A stretch of DNA of 64,000 bases from Desulfobacteraceae bacterium (GTDB taxonomy: Bacteria; Desulfobacterota; Desulfobacteria; Desulfobacterales; Desulfosalsimonadaceae), in NCBI GenBank assembly GCA_014237465.1, contig JABZFM010000013.1, positions 39,602 to 103,601 of the forward strand. Direction: 5' to 3'. Of this stretch, positions 34,913 to 44,289 are shown in pieces. A model generated the notes under the pieces. The model was not told the DNA's origin and ran no database searches. It was given only the letters and a program-made list of their open reading frames with translations. Position 1 is the stretch's first letter; every line of letters begins with the position of its first letter. Made by a program: the position numbers and the translations under genes.

Positions 34913-37203
34913 ACGCAACAAAGACCTCAGTAAGCGCAGTACTGGGCGCGCTCCTCGTGACAGGCGCGTTCGAGCAGGTCGCACAGGTGCTTCTTGTCAG
35001 GGAGTTTTTTGTTGTCTTCAAGGGCAATGAGGTGTCTTTCGGTGCTGTGTTCGCCTTCTGGATGCTCTGGACTGCCGCCGGAAGCTGGGCCGCCGGTTTT
35101 TTCGCTCGCAAGATAAAGCGGCCTGTTATACATTTCTGCGTATTTAACATACTGCTCGCGTCTTGCCTTATCGCGGAGATTTATCTTGTGCGCATCTCGC
35201 GTGGTTTTTTCGCCGTGCCGTCCGGCGCATATATCAGCATATTCTCCATGGCGTTTTTCACGTTCGTTCTACTTGCCGGCGTCTGCCTTATCGGAGGTGC
35301 GCAGTTTGTCATTGGCGCGAGAATTTACGCCGGTATGCGCAAATACTCTGGCGCTGAGGTGCCTGCACGAACATACATCGCGGATTCGCTCGGCTGTCTT
35401 GCAGGCGGGCTCGCAGTAACATTCGTTTTCGTGACTTTCTTCGATTCCTTCACCAGCGCTTTTGTGAGTGCAGCCTGTCTGCTTGCAGGCACCGCATGGC
35501 TCGCGTTTTCCTCTGGAATGCGCGTGCCTGGCGCAGTCGCCGGCATAGCAACCGCTGCATGCATGGCGCTCACCTTTTTCGGGTCGAGCCTTAGCGGGAA
35601 AGCGGACAAGTCTCAATGGAGTGCATACAACAAGTCCTATGAACTCGTCGAAACCCGGAACTCCCGTTATGGAAACATTGCTATACTTAAGTACATGGAT
35701 CAGCACTCGCTTTTTATTAACGGCGAGCTTTACTTTTCCATGCCTGATGAAACCGCGCCTGTAATCTCTGCCAACCTCTTCATGCTCCAGCATCCCGCAC
35801 CAAAAAATATCCTTGTAATCGGAGGCGGTCTCTCCGGCCTGCTTCGCGGAATATTGCGATACAACGTCGAACACGTGGACTATGTCGAGCTTGACCCGCA
35901 GGTCATTGATATAACAAAAAAATATCTTGAGCCCTCGGATCTTGCTGCGCTCAAAAACCCGGTTGTGCACATCCATAATATTGACGGGCGGCTGTTTGTC
36001 TCGCAAAAGGAGCGCATGTACGACCTTGTGATTTGCCAGCTTCCCGATCCGTCCACAGCGTCCATCAATCGTTTCTATACAGCGGAATTTTTCTCTCAAA
36101 TCCGGAAAATTCTGCGCACCGGCGGCGTGTTCATCACCGGCGTCTCGTCAGAGGGATTCTGGGAAAAGGAACTCCTTCGCAGAAATACCTCTGTGTTTGC
36201 GACCCTTTGTAAAGCCTTTCCAGAGGTTATCGCCTCGCCCGGCGGTAGTTTTATTGCAGGAGAGAAAAACCCGTCAACTACTCTTGACGCGGACGAGCTT
36301 GTGCGCAGGTTCAACGCCCACGGCCTGTGCATGAAAGACTTTGTGCCTGAGATTTTCTACACAAAGCTCGAGCCCGACTCGGTGCGGGCGGTTAACGAAA
36401 AGTTGTCAAGGGCCGTGGCCTTCACGTCTGAATCCGAGCCGCTCATCAACACGGATTCTTTCCCGGTGAGTTATTACTATAACCTTATCATCTGGAACCG
36501 ATATTCCGAAACAAAGTGGATTGAGGCATTTGATTGGATGGTCGCGGTGCGGACGTGGTGGGTGCTGCCTGTTCTGGCAGTGCTCCTGTTACCCGTTGTC
36601 ATTCTGGGCCTTTTCCCGCGCACAAGAAAGCGTGATCTCCACGCTAAGTACTCGGTGCTCTTTTTGATGGCCATAAGCGGGCTTTTCGGCATGTTCGTGG
36701 AAATTGCGCTCCTGTACTGGTTCCAGAACATATACGGATACGTGTACTCCATGCTTGGGCTTCTGACGGCCTTGTTTATGACCGGTCTTGCCGCGGGTGC
36801 CTTGATTTTGCGTTTTCTTGCGCGCAGATTGGCAATAAACCGGCTTGTTATGGTAATCGGCATTGGAGCGCTTGTTTTTTGCGGTGTAGTGGCAATGCTG
36901 AACACGGTCTCCCTGCCGTATGCCTTTTTGCTATATCTGTTTCTTGTGTCGAACCTGTTCGGCGGCTTGCTTGTGGGCGCTATGTTCGCCCTGATGACCT
37001 TTGCGGCCGAGACGTTTGGTTGGAGGCCCGAATCCTCGGCAGGGCTGCTCTATGGTGCCGACCTTGCCGGCGCGTGCGTCGGAGCCCTAACCGCAGGCTC
37101 GCTTCTTATTCCCGTGCTTGGTATGCGGGCTGCGTGCCTCGTCGTTGGACTGCTCCTTGTCGGCGCACTCGGAGGATACATTATTTCAATGCAAAAATCG
37201 TGA
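34903..37203 (+). CDS. Membrane protein fused to a spermidine-synthase-like domain
   Basis: The product, about 766 residues, has roughly seven N-terminal membrane helices, a cytoplasmic spermidine-synthase/methyltransferase-type domain at about 240-500 (ILVIGGGLSGLLRGIL, VDYVELDPQVID, NIDGRLFV, VICQLPDP) and about six C-terminal helices. The ATG at 34903 lies inside the end of the radical SAM gene; an earlier ATG at 34870 is possible. This MFS/SpeE fusion layout is known in several bacteria with unclear substrates. Coupling to a radical SAM gene suggests joint modification of a substrate, which is inference. Confidence 0.82.
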   Translation: MEIDATKTSVSAVLGALLVTGAFEQVAQVLLVREFFVVFKGNEVSFGAVFAFWMLWTAAGSWAAGFFARKIKRPVIHFCVFNILLASCLIAEIYLVRISRGFFAVPSGAYISIFSMAFFTFVLLAGVCLIGGAQFVIGARIYAGMRKYSGAEVPARTYIADSLGCLAGGLAVTFVFVTFFDSFTSAFVSAACLLAGTAWLAFSSGMRVPGAVAGIATAACMALTFFGSSLSGKADKSQWSAYNKSYELVETRNSRYGNIAILKYMDQHSLFINGELYFSMPDETAPVISANLFMLQHPAPKNILVIGGGLSGLLRGILRYNVEHVDYVELDPQVIDITKKYLEPSDLAALKNPVVHIHNIDGRLFVSQKERMYDLVICQLPDPSTASINRFYTAEFFSQIRKILRTGGVFITGVSSEGFWEKELLRRNTSVFATLCKAFPEVIASPGGSFIAGEKNPSTTLDADELVRRFNAHGLCMKDFVPEIFYTKLEPDSVRAVNEKLSRAVAFTSESEPLINTDSFPVSYYYNLIIWNRYSETKWIEAFDWMVAVRTWWVLPVLAVLLLPVVILGLFPRTRKRDLHAKYSVLFLMAISGLFGMFVEIALLYWFQNIYGYVYSMLGLLTALFMTGLAAGALILRFLARRLAINRLVMVIGIGALVFCGVVAMLNTVSLPYAFLLYLFLVSNLFGGLLVGAMFALMTFAAETFGWRPESSAGLLYGADLAGACVGALTAGSLLIPVLGMRAACLVVGLLLVGALGGYIISMQKS

Positions 37204-37215
37204 AAGGAGAAATAG

Positions 37216-38415
37216 ATGGGAACTCTACGCATATTGTGGCTTGCCGTTGTCGTTTTTACAATGCTCGGATGCCTCGGGCCGGACATTCCTAAGCTGGACG
37301 CTGGAACCAATATAACCAAAAATGGGATTGCGCCATGGGACATACAGTTGAGCGAGCTCGGATACCGCCTGTTCCAAAATTCGAGCATCAACGTAATATA
37401 TGGTGTGAACCTGACCCGTGAGCAGGCTGTAAAATTACGCGAACTTGCAAAGGAAGTCGAATCCAAAGGAATCAAAAAACCAGACATTACCGGCATATTT
37501 GCGTCTGAAGTCGAACAGGTCAGAAAAACGTTCATGCAAATCGAAAAAAACCTTTTCGAACGAGAAGAAATAACCGATGAACTCACAGAAGAACTCGTAA
37601 AGGCACGCACTCTCGAATCGAGTTTTCTGCGCGCCGGCCTGACAGCTCCGATAAAGGATGAGCAGTATTTATCCTGCAGGAGATGCCACGCGAGACCAGA
37701 AATCATAGATGGAAAAATCTCATATAACACGGACGCCGAAGAATGGAAGACGATAGGGAAAAAAGCCAAATCGCGTGCAGTCAAAAAAGAAATGGCAATA
37801 TCCCACCTGAGCGTGATTCTTCGCGACCGTAAAGAATTCGCCTTTATCAAGGAAATGGGCAAAAAGGTCGCAGATATACTCACAGACAATCAGAAGGAAG
37901 TGGTGGGCAGTTTTTCATGCTGCCTGGTCCCGCCAAGGTCACTGAGTGATCCCGTACGTGTCGGACAGGCGGACGTGACGGAATGGCAGATCGAGACACT
38001 TGAAAAAGTCCGCAACTGCCCGGGCGTATTCTGGCCGATAGCAGAAAAGCGCGCGCTTGACAGAATTGAAAAGGCCACATTGGTTGTTGACCCCGGCATG
38101 ACAGAGAAAAAACTCAAGGAAGGGCGCGAACGCGTGGGAAAGATATTCGATAAGGCCCGCTCGCTCTCTGACGTGGATTTTGAAATGGAAAAAGAGGAGC
38201 TTGCCGCTCAGATAAAGCTTTCAACGCCTGAGATACCTGAGCACCTCCGGGATTTCAACAGCGCGTTCTTCCTGCTCCTGCCCGGATCAGTGGAAGTTTA
38301 TGACAAGCTGATTGAGCACATTGACAGCCAGAAATCCCTTGATGAAGAAAATAAAAAGGATGAAGAAAGCAAAAAGGGCGAAGAAATCAAAAAGGATGTA
38401 GAAAATAAAAAATAG
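37216..38415 (+). CDS. Lipoprotein with a single CxxCH haem-type motif
   Basis: The 399-residue protein has a lipoprotein signal (lipobox MLGC at residues 16-19) and one CRRCH motif near residue 156 that could bind a c-type haem. The remainder is helical and highly charged, with a second cysteine pair FSCCLVPP near 235. The last 30 residues are a Lys/Glu-rich repeat, EENKKDEESKKGEEIKK. No known family was recognised. It follows the membrane spermidine-synthase-like gene by 12 bases and is likely co-transcribed. Confidence 0.7.
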   Translation: MGTLRILWLAVVVFTMLGCLGPDIPKLDAGTNITKNGIAPWDIQLSELGYRLFQNSSINVIYGVNLTREQAVKLRELAKEVESKGIKKPDITGIFASEVEQVRKTFMQIEKNLFEREEITDELTEELVKARTLESSFLRAGLTAPIKDEQYLSCRRCHARPEIIDGKISYNTDAEEWKTIGKKAKSRAVKKEMAISHLSVILRDRKEFAFIKEMGKKVADILTDNQKEVVGSFSCCLVPPRSLSDPVRVGQADVTEWQIETLEKVRNCPGVFWPIAEKRALDRIEKATLVVDPGMTEKKLKEGRERVGKIFDKARSLSDVDFEMEKEELAAQIKLSTPEIPEHLRDFNSAFFLLLPGSVEVYDKLIEHIDSQKSLDEENKKDEESKKGEEIKKDVENKK

Positions 38416-38432
38416 GAAGGAGCGTGAGACTT

Positions 38433-40220
38433 ATGTTTTCAGTTAGTTCGTCTGCCCAGGACATTTCCAATGTCCACCCAAAGTCCCAATCGTCCCCGAT
38501 GTCCTTTATGCGGGCGCCCCTGCTGCAAAAGTTCATCTTAGCCTTTATTTGTTGGAACCTGTTCCCGGCCAGCGCGTACCCCGCCGACCTCGTCATTGGT
38601 GACACCCCGGGGGAAATTTTCACTGTGAATGCTGGGGCAACTTACAACCACGTGGACGACATCTACGTAATCGGAAACGGCACGCTGCAGACAAACGGTG
38701 TCCTGAACCTGACCGGTTTTCTCTACGTGTTAGATAATGGAAGATTTGTCGTAGATGGCGGCGAATTCCATATCAAGGGAAACGATACCCATATTTACGT
38801 AGGCAACGATGCCACGCTAATCTTTCGCAACAATGCATTGTTTCACTACGTGCAGAATTATTACTCACAACACGTCCTTTATTGTACTGACAATGCACGT
38901 GTCGAACTCCAATACTCCAGTGTAAATTGTGATGGGTGTGCTGAAGCGATACACCTTCATAAGAATGCGTCGTACAAGGCTATCAACACGACATACGCGG
39001 ACTGGAAAACCTGGTACCTCCATGACCAGACCTCACTTACACTGGAAAATGTGGACTATGGCGGCGATATCGTCTTCTATGACAATCCAACCATGCGCTT
39101 TGTGAACACGCACATCATCATGCCATGGATTTACTTTGGTGACGGCACGGTAGTTAATTATGAGTTTCCGGCCCCCGCGAATCCACTATCGCCGATTACA
39201 GTAAAACTTGACAATTCTACTTTAGGCATATCCGGCATACCATGGAGCATGGAAATCGTAAATTGCACCGGTGTCCTTTGGGGAATCAACCCGTATCCCG
39301 GAAGTGACGTGACGATTCGGGATACGGAATTGAAGATGTTACTCTTCAGGTTCGCTGGTGAAGAAAAATTGACCATGAACGGTATCATGAGGAACCGGAG
39401 CCATTACGATGATCTGACCGTTCCCGTGCCGGACAGGAAGTTGCGCCTTGTCAACACGTCAGTGGAGTGGTGGAAAGCCGATATTATTGATAGCTGCGAG
39501 TTGCAGGCGGACTCTCTTGTCTTCAGCGAGATGGTGCTCAAAGAGTCGGCCGTGGGCTATATCACGAACTCGATCTGCGAAGGCCAGACCATCCATCTGG
39601 GCGCCAAAGACGATACATTTTTGGACTTTACTGATGGAGAAGTATGGTCTTATGTTTCTGTGTGGGATAACGCAACCGTGATACTTCGCGATTCAATTGT
39701 CGACTATCGAAAGTGTGCATACCTTTATCAGACCCGTAACATCGCACACGACAATTCAAGGCTCTACTGCCTCAACACGACCTTTGGCTACAAAGATGAT
39801 CCTGCTGAATCGGAACCGGAAGCGTTTGATACTGCACTGGTCATGTTTCTTAATCTCGACGGGCCCGTCGAAGCTCGGCCCGGCGACAGCATCGACTTCA
39901 CCGGCTCAGCCTGGATTAAGACCGGATCGCTTAACTCCGCGAATTTCGAGTGTTACAGGCTTCTGGTCGCTTTGGAGGGCGACTCGGACTGGACAGAAAT
40001 CGTTGAGTCAAAAGACACTGTTCGTGAGGATCTGCTCGGCACGTGGGACACTACAGGCCTGCCTGGCGGTTCGTATCAAATCCGTCTCGTGCTGTGGGTA
40101 AATGAAGAGACAGACCATCCAACCCACCAGTATCCGGCGGAAATTACGATGGAGTTGCTGCCCGAAGACGAGGACTCATCCAGCGGCGGCGGCTGCTTTA
40201 TTGCCACATTCGACAAATAG
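38433..40220 (+). CDS. Secreted parallel beta-helix protein with shortened CFI-type end
   Basis: The product, about 595 residues, has an N-terminal signal segment (FILAFICWNLFPASAYPADL) and many short repeats of the type NGTLQTNGVLNL, DNGRFVVDGGEF and NATVILRDS, indicating a right-handed beta-helix. An Ig-like segment follows (about 470-570). It ends SSGGGCFIATFDK; related proteins end with the longer CFIATAAYGS region and a membrane segment, so the sorting end is probably cut short here. The start is uncertain (GTG 38424, ATG 38433 or ATG 38499, the last directly before the signal peptide). Confidence 0.72.
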   Translation: MFSVSSSAQDISNVHPKSQSSPMSFMRAPLLQKFILAFICWNLFPASAYPADLVIGDTPGEIFTVNAGATYNHVDDIYVIGNGTLQTNGVLNLTGFLYVLDNGRFVVDGGEFHIKGNDTHIYVGNDATLIFRNNALFHYVQNYYSQHVLYCTDNARVELQYSSVNCDGCAEAIHLHKNASYKAINTTYADWKTWYLHDQTSLTLENVDYGGDIVFYDNPTMRFVNTHIIMPWIYFGDGTVVNYEFPAPANPLSPITVKLDNSTLGISGIPWSMEIVNCTGVLWGINPYPGSDVTIRDTELKMLLFRFAGEEKLTMNGIMRNRSHYDDLTVPVPDRKLRLVNTSVEWWKADIIDSCELQADSLVFSEMVLKESAVGYITNSICEGQTIHLGAKDDTFLDFTDGEVWSYVSVWDNATVILRDSIVDYRKCAYLYQTRNIAHDNSRLYCLNTTFGYKDDPAESEPEAFDTALVMFLNLDGPVEARPGDSIDFTGSAWIKTGSLNSANFECYRLLVALEGDSDWTEIVESKDTVREDLLGTWDTTGLPGGSYQIRLVLWVNEETDHPTHQYPAEITMELLPEDEDSSSGGGCFIATFDK

Positions 40221-40398
40221 CGTCATGTTTTTAATCGTTTTGTTTCTATGAATGTGGACAACCAAAATTAATATTTTGATTTTTTGACTAATTTCTCAGT
40301 CCGGCTTCAGAAAAAGTACAAAAATAGAGGATTTAGAGGATGGGCGGCGGGATAACTTTCTAATGCCGGAATAACAAATTGAAAATATTAAAAATAAT

Positions 40399-40429
40399 TG
40401 GTGGAGGCGGCGGGAAACGAACACGCCGG
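40399..40429 (-). ncRNA. Degenerate tmRNA 3' end, possible attachment-site scar
   Basis: On the minus strand the last 31 bases read like the T-arm and acceptor end of tmRNA: a GCGTG/CCCGC stem with one mismatch around TTCGTTT, then CGCCTCCACCA. No upstream tmRNA body, tag frame or 5' end was found in the following 400 bases. A lone 3' end is what integration or excision of an island at ssrA leaves behind. No integrase gene lies nearby, so this is a scar at most. Confidence 0.5.
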
Positions 40430-40569
40430 AAAAATAAACCCCAAAGAATCTATTGCATCAACCATGCTTATTCACATCCATATCGCCCGGCATTCTGCTT
40501 AATTCCAGACATTTGTTTGATTTATTGGTATGTCCTCAATAACCCTGGGCAAAACGTTGATTCAGTATC

Positions 40570-40638
40570 TGGCGGGGATAAACCCCGCCACTACGATATT
40601 TATACAAAACCATGTAGGGGAGGGCTTTATGCCCTCCC
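40570..40638. repeat. Paired hairpin element
   Basis: Two perfect hairpins stand 27 bases apart: TGGCGGGG-ATAAA-CCCCGCCA (40570-40590) and GGGAGGGC-TTTAT-GCCCTCCC (40618-40638). Such pairs with identical loop sizes are typical of dispersed REP/BIME-like elements. They lie in the 618-base gap after the beta-helix gene and may also stop its transcript. Confidence 0.75.
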
Positions 40639-40677
40639 GGAGCATTGTTGCCCTGACTTATTGAGATGTTACATTTC

Positions 40678-40706
40678 TTGACATTTATTTTAATTCTGAT
40701 TAATAA
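40678..40706 (+). promoter_or_regulatory. Predicted sigma-70 promoter
   Basis: TTGACA (40678-40683) and TAATAA (40701-40706) are separated by 17 bases. The promoter faces the two cyclic-nucleotide-binding-domain genes and the diaphorase genes behind them, with a leader of about 125 bases. Confidence 0.6.
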
Positions 40707-40838
40707 GAAAGTATGGTAAAAATCGTTGCCCCTGTATGTCCGTAGCATATCTCCCAGCGAGGCAACCGTCGCCGGCAGACCTTTTTTTAGATGATTTCAT
40801 GATCCCATCAATTAGGACATGGTGAAAGGAAAGGCAAA

Positions 40839-41285
40839 ATGCATCTTAAACAATCCGATTTATTTTTAGGGATGGGCCACAATTTTCTTAAAGAGACCAT
40901 GGCAATATCTGAAAAAGTGTACTTTAATGACAGGGCATTTATTTTCCGCGAAGGGGAGCCCACGAATTATTTCTATATCATCATCAAGGGAAAAATCAGC
41001 TTGCTGCTGGGAGATCCCGGACAGGTGATATATACAACTTCCGGCATAGGGGAACTCTTCGGCTGTTCAAGCCTTCTTGGCCGGAATACTTATTTTGTTT
41101 CAGCGCAATGCATGGAATCATCGGTATTGCTCAGTTTTGATCAACAAAAAATGAACAAAATTCTATACAATGATATTGATAACAGTATTCTTTTTTTTAA
41201 ACAACTTGCCGCAACGCTTGGCAATCGTTTGATGCAAATGTACCAGAAAAATTTAGAACTGACGCCAACAGCGATAGTGGATTGA
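40839..41285 (+). CDS. Cyclic-nucleotide-binding-domain protein A
   Basis: The 148-residue protein is a lone CNMP-type beta-roll: YFNDRAFIFREGEPTNYFYIIIKG, then GIGELFGCSSLLGRNTYFVSAQC. The helix-turn-helix of CRP/FNR proteins is absent, so it is not itself a transcription factor. The PBC motif is altered (GELFGCSSLL, no conserved Arg at the usual place), so ligand binding is uncertain. A second, similar gene follows after 16 bases. Confidence 0.8.
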   Translation: MHLKQSDLFLGMGHNFLKETMAISEKVYFNDRAFIFREGEPTNYFYIIIKGKISLLLGDPGQVIYTTSGIGELFGCSSLLGRNTYFVSAQCMESSVLLSFDQQKMNKILYNDIDNSILFFKQLAATLGNRLMQMYQKNLELTPTAIVD

Positions 41286-41301
41286 GGAAAGGTGCCAAAA
41301 T

Positions 41302-41784
41302 ATGAAACCCCCGGATGTAAAACTAACGGATATTCATCAGACTTTAGCAAGCTGCGAGTTATTTAAAGGGTTTGAACAAAAAGCAATAAATATGATCGCT
41401 AAAATCTGTCAGGTCAAAACTTACAAAACCGCTGATTTTGTTTATCAGCAGGGAGATTTTGGGGAGTATCTCTACATTATCGCCGAAGGCCAGGTGACTC
41501 TGGAAAGAACCATGAATACCGGCTCCCGTGAAGGTCGGGTGGTCATTACAATTCTCGGAAAAGGCAGAGTGTTTGGTTGCTGGTCGACTATTTTAGATGA
41601 ACCTCATAATATGCTGCTCACGACTTTCTGCCAAAAGCCTGCCAAAATTATTTTATTAAAGGGTGGCGACCTTAGAAAACTGATGATCCGTGATACGCAA
41701 TTTGGATTTAACGTCTTGGAAAGACTATGCTTTTTGCTCCGCGACCGAGTCCAGGCAGCCTATGGAGCCATGGAAAAAATTTGA
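41302..41784 (+). CDS. Cyclic-nucleotide-binding-domain protein B
   Basis: The 160-residue protein is another lone CNMP-type domain: KTADFVYQQGDFGEYLYIIAEGQV, VVITILGKGRVFGCWSTIL, then KIILLKGGDLRKLM. It is similar to the neighbouring product and also lacks a DNA-binding domain. The pair sits directly before NuoE/NuoF-like genes, so the two may sense a nucleotide or redox ligand and act on that complex; this is inference from position. Confidence 0.82.
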   Translation: MKPPDVKLTDIHQTLASCELFKGFEQKAINMIAKICQVKTYKTADFVYQQGDFGEYLYIIAEGQVTLERTMNTGSREGRVVITILGKGRVFGCWSTILDEPHNMLLTTFCQKPAKIILLKGGDLRKLMIRDTQFGFNVLERLCFLLRDRVQAAYGAMEKI

Positions 41785-41821
41785 TATTGTACCGATCATG
41801 CGCGTGTTGAAGGAGTTATGA

Positions 41822-42355
41822 ATGCTTCCGGAGCTCACTGCTGAAGAAAAGTCCATCCTTGACGATGTTAAGACCGACCTTGCTGAAATCAGTAAAGAGA
41901 GAAGCAAGCTCATCCCCATACTTCAATTTATCCAATCAAAAATCAACTATCTTCCCCAGGTAGCGATCAATCTGGTCGCTGACCACCTGGACATTTCACC
42001 TTCCGAGGTTTACGGAGTCGCAACATTTTATAATCAATTCCGATTTAATCCGCCCGGTAGAAACCCGGTGAAGGTCTGCATGGGGACTGCCTGTCATGTC
42101 AGAGGCGGCGATATTATTCTCGAAAATTTTGAAAGAAAACTGGAAATTAAAGAAGGCGAAACCACACCGGACAGGGAATTCAGTGTTGAACGTGTGGCCT
42201 GTGTCGGGTGTTGTGCCCTGGCGCCGGTGGCTATTATGGGGGAAACCGTGCACGGCCACATGCAGCCCAGCAAAGTGGAAGGCCTGGTATTAAGGGTCCG
42301 GATAGAAAAAGAAAAACAGGAACGGGAAAAACAAAAAAATGAACCCGGCAAATAA
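41822..42355 (+). CDS. nuoE: NuoE-like [2Fe-2S] diaphorase subunit
   Basis: The 177-residue thioredoxin-fold ferredoxin has the four cluster cysteines as CMGTAC (near residue 87) and CVGCC (near 129). The N-terminal helix bundle and SEVYGVATFYNQF segment are typical of NuoE/HndA. The C-terminus is a charged Glu/Lys tail. It overlaps the start of the NuoF-like gene by 17 bases. It should pass electrons within a soluble NADH-dehydrogenase module. Confidence 0.92.
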   Translation: MLPELTAEEKSILDDVKTDLAEISKERSKLIPILQFIQSKINYLPQVAINLVADHLDISPSEVYGVATFYNQFRFNPPGRNPVKVCMGTACHVRGGDIILENFERKLEIKEGETTPDREFSVERVACVGCCALAPVAIMGETVHGHMQPSKVEGLVLRVRIEKEKQEREKQKNEPGK

Positions 42356-44285
42356 AGTACACACCAATTCCCAATATAATGCGCTGCGACAAAAGGCCGA
42401 GAAAAAGCGTCAGGCCTTTTTAAATGAGCCCGTCCCCAAAATTCACATTGGTATGGCGACCTGCGGGATTGCCGCCGGCGCACTGGATACGAAAGCGGCC
42501 TTTGAAGACGCGCTGGCCAGGCACAGTGTCAATGCCCGGATTCATACGGTGGGATGTATCGGCCATTGTTATGCCGAACCTTATGTGATCATCGATCATC
42601 CGGATTCCGGTTTCCCGCCGATATTCTATCATGAGGTGACCCCCGGAAAAGCCGGCATGCTCACCAATCTCTTTTTAAAGGAAGGGGATCCCCGTTTTGA
42701 ACATGTCCTTGGTGCCACCGTGCAAAATGAGATGATTCCGTGGATCATGGATTTTCCCCGGTTTAATCTGGAAAAGCGCGTTGTCATGGAAAAATGCGGC
42801 CGCATCGATCCGGAAGATATTGACGAGTATATTGCCGAGGATGGGTATTCAACATTGGCTGACATATTACAGCGATCACCTGAAGAGATTATCAAGGAAA
42901 TAAAGGATTCCGGCCTGCGGGGAAGAGGCGGGGCCGGGTTTTCCACCGGACGGAAGTGGGAACTGTGCGCCAATACGTCACAAAATGACAAACTGCTCAT
43001 CTGCAATGCGGATGAAGGGGATCCCGGTGCTTACATGGATCGCACCATACTGGAAAGCAACCCCCATCAGGTTTTGGAAGGCATGATTATCTGCGCCTAT
43101 GCGGTTGGTGCTGATAAAGCCATTGTTTATGTGCGGGCGGAATATCCGCTGGCGGTTAAAATTATAACCCAGGCAATACAGCAGGCAAAGGAACTCGGAC
43201 TTCTGGGGCATCATATTTTAGGCAGTTCGTTTGATCTTGACATCGACGTCTTCCAGGGATCCGGTGCCTTTGTTTGCGGTGAGGAAACAGCTCTGATCCG
43301 ATCCATTGAGGGGTTTCGCGGTATGGCCAGACACCGGCCGCCATATCCGGTGGAACGCGGACTCTGGGGGAAGCCCACCGTCATCAACAACGTCAAGACC
43401 CTGGCCACCGTTGTCCCTGTTTTAAGCAACGGCTCAGCCTGGTACAGAGAAATCGGCACTGAAAACAGTCCTGGGACCGCGATTTTTTCCGTTGTCGGCA
43501 ATGTGGTCCACCCTGGACTAGTAGAGATTCCCATGGGGGTCACCTTGCGAACGCTCATCTTTGATATCTGCGGAGGGATCCCCGGGAAAAAGAAATTTAA
43601 AGCCGTTCAAATCGGCGGGCCTTCCGGTGGCTGCTTGCCTGAAGAATTATTAGATACGCCCATCGATTTTGACTCATTGACCGAGACCGGTGCGATGATG
43701 GGATCCGGCGGCATGGTCGTAATGGATGAGGACACCTGCACAGTGGATATTTCACGTTATTTCCTTGACTTTACGCAAAAGGAATCCTGTGGGAAATGCA
43801 CGTTTTGCCGGATCGGCACCTTTCATTTGCTATCCATTCTGGAACGAATTACAAAGGGCGAAGGACGGGATGGGGACATAGAACAGCTAAAGCAGTTAAG
43901 CGAGGACATCAAAAACGGCTCTCTCTGCGGATTGGGGAAAACGGCTCCCAATCCGGTTTTAACCTCCCTACGGTACTTTATCGATGATTATGAGGCCCAT
44001 ATCAAAGAAAAACGATGTCCCGCTATGATGTGCCGTCCGCTGATTGCGTATTACATAGATCTTGACAAATGCGCCCGGGGCTGTGATGCCTGTGTTGGAT
44101 GCTGCCCGGTGGAGGCGGTCTTTAACACAAGCAATCGAAAAAAAGGGATTGATCAAATTTTGTGTGTCAAATGCGGTGAATGTCTGGTGGCCTGTCCGCC
44201 GGAATATGACGCCGTCATAAAGGTATCACCGCCGGAACTGGCACCGATTCTTGAACGCCCGCCAGAACCGGTTAAAAAGGCATAA
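42339..44285 (+). CDS. nuoF: NuoF-like NADH/FMN diaphorase subunit with extra clusters
   Basis: This 648-residue protein is of the HndC type: an N-terminal thioredoxin-like [2Fe-2S] domain (IHIGMATCGIAAGA, VGCIGHCYAEP), the FMN/NADH domain (GLRGRGGAGFSTGRKW, ICNADEGDPGAYMDR, CGEETALIRSIEG), the [4Fe-4S] site ESCGKCTFCRIGT, and a C-terminal two-cluster ferredoxin (CARGCDACVGCCP, CVKCGECLVACP). It should oxidise NADH, or reduce NAD. With the small subunits on either side it resembles the flavin half of bifurcating hydrogenases and formate dehydrogenases. Confidence 0.93.
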   Translation: MNPANKVHTNSQYNALRQKAEKKRQAFLNEPVPKIHIGMATCGIAAGALDTKAAFEDALARHSVNARIHTVGCIGHCYAEPYVIIDHPDSGFPPIFYHEVTPGKAGMLTNLFLKEGDPRFEHVLGATVQNEMIPWIMDFPRFNLEKRVVMEKCGRIDPEDIDEYIAEDGYSTLADILQRSPEEIIKEIKDSGLRGRGGAGFSTGRKWELCANTSQNDKLLICNADEGDPGAYMDRTILESNPHQVLEGMIICAYAVGADKAIVYVRAEYPLAVKIITQAIQQAKELGLLGHHILGSSFDLDIDVFQGSGAFVCGEETALIRSIEGFRGMARHRPPYPVERGLWGKPTVINNVKTLATVVPVLSNGSAWYREIGTENSPGTAIFSVVGNVVHPGLVEIPMGVTLRTLIFDICGGIPGKKKFKAVQIGGPSGGCLPEELLDTPIDFDSLTETGAMMGSGGMVVMDEDTCTVDISRYFLDFTQKESCGKCTFCRIGTFHLLSILERITKGEGRDGDIEQLKQLSEDIKNGSLCGLGKTAPNPVLTSLRYFIDDYEAHIKEKRCPAMMCRPLIAYYIDLDKCARGCDACVGCCPVEAVFNTSNRKKGIDQILCVKCGECLVACPPEYDAVIKVSPPELAPILERPPEPVKKA

Positions 44286-44289
44286 GTAA

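Noticed and set aside
40379..40681. 100-residue open frame after the beta-helix gene
   Set aside because: It runs through the tmRNA-like end and two hairpins and has no protein-like pattern.
40715..40732. Sigma-54-like GG...GC before the cyclic-nucleotide genes
   Set aside because: The spacing is 11 rather than 10 bases, and a near-consensus sigma-70 promoter lies just upstream.
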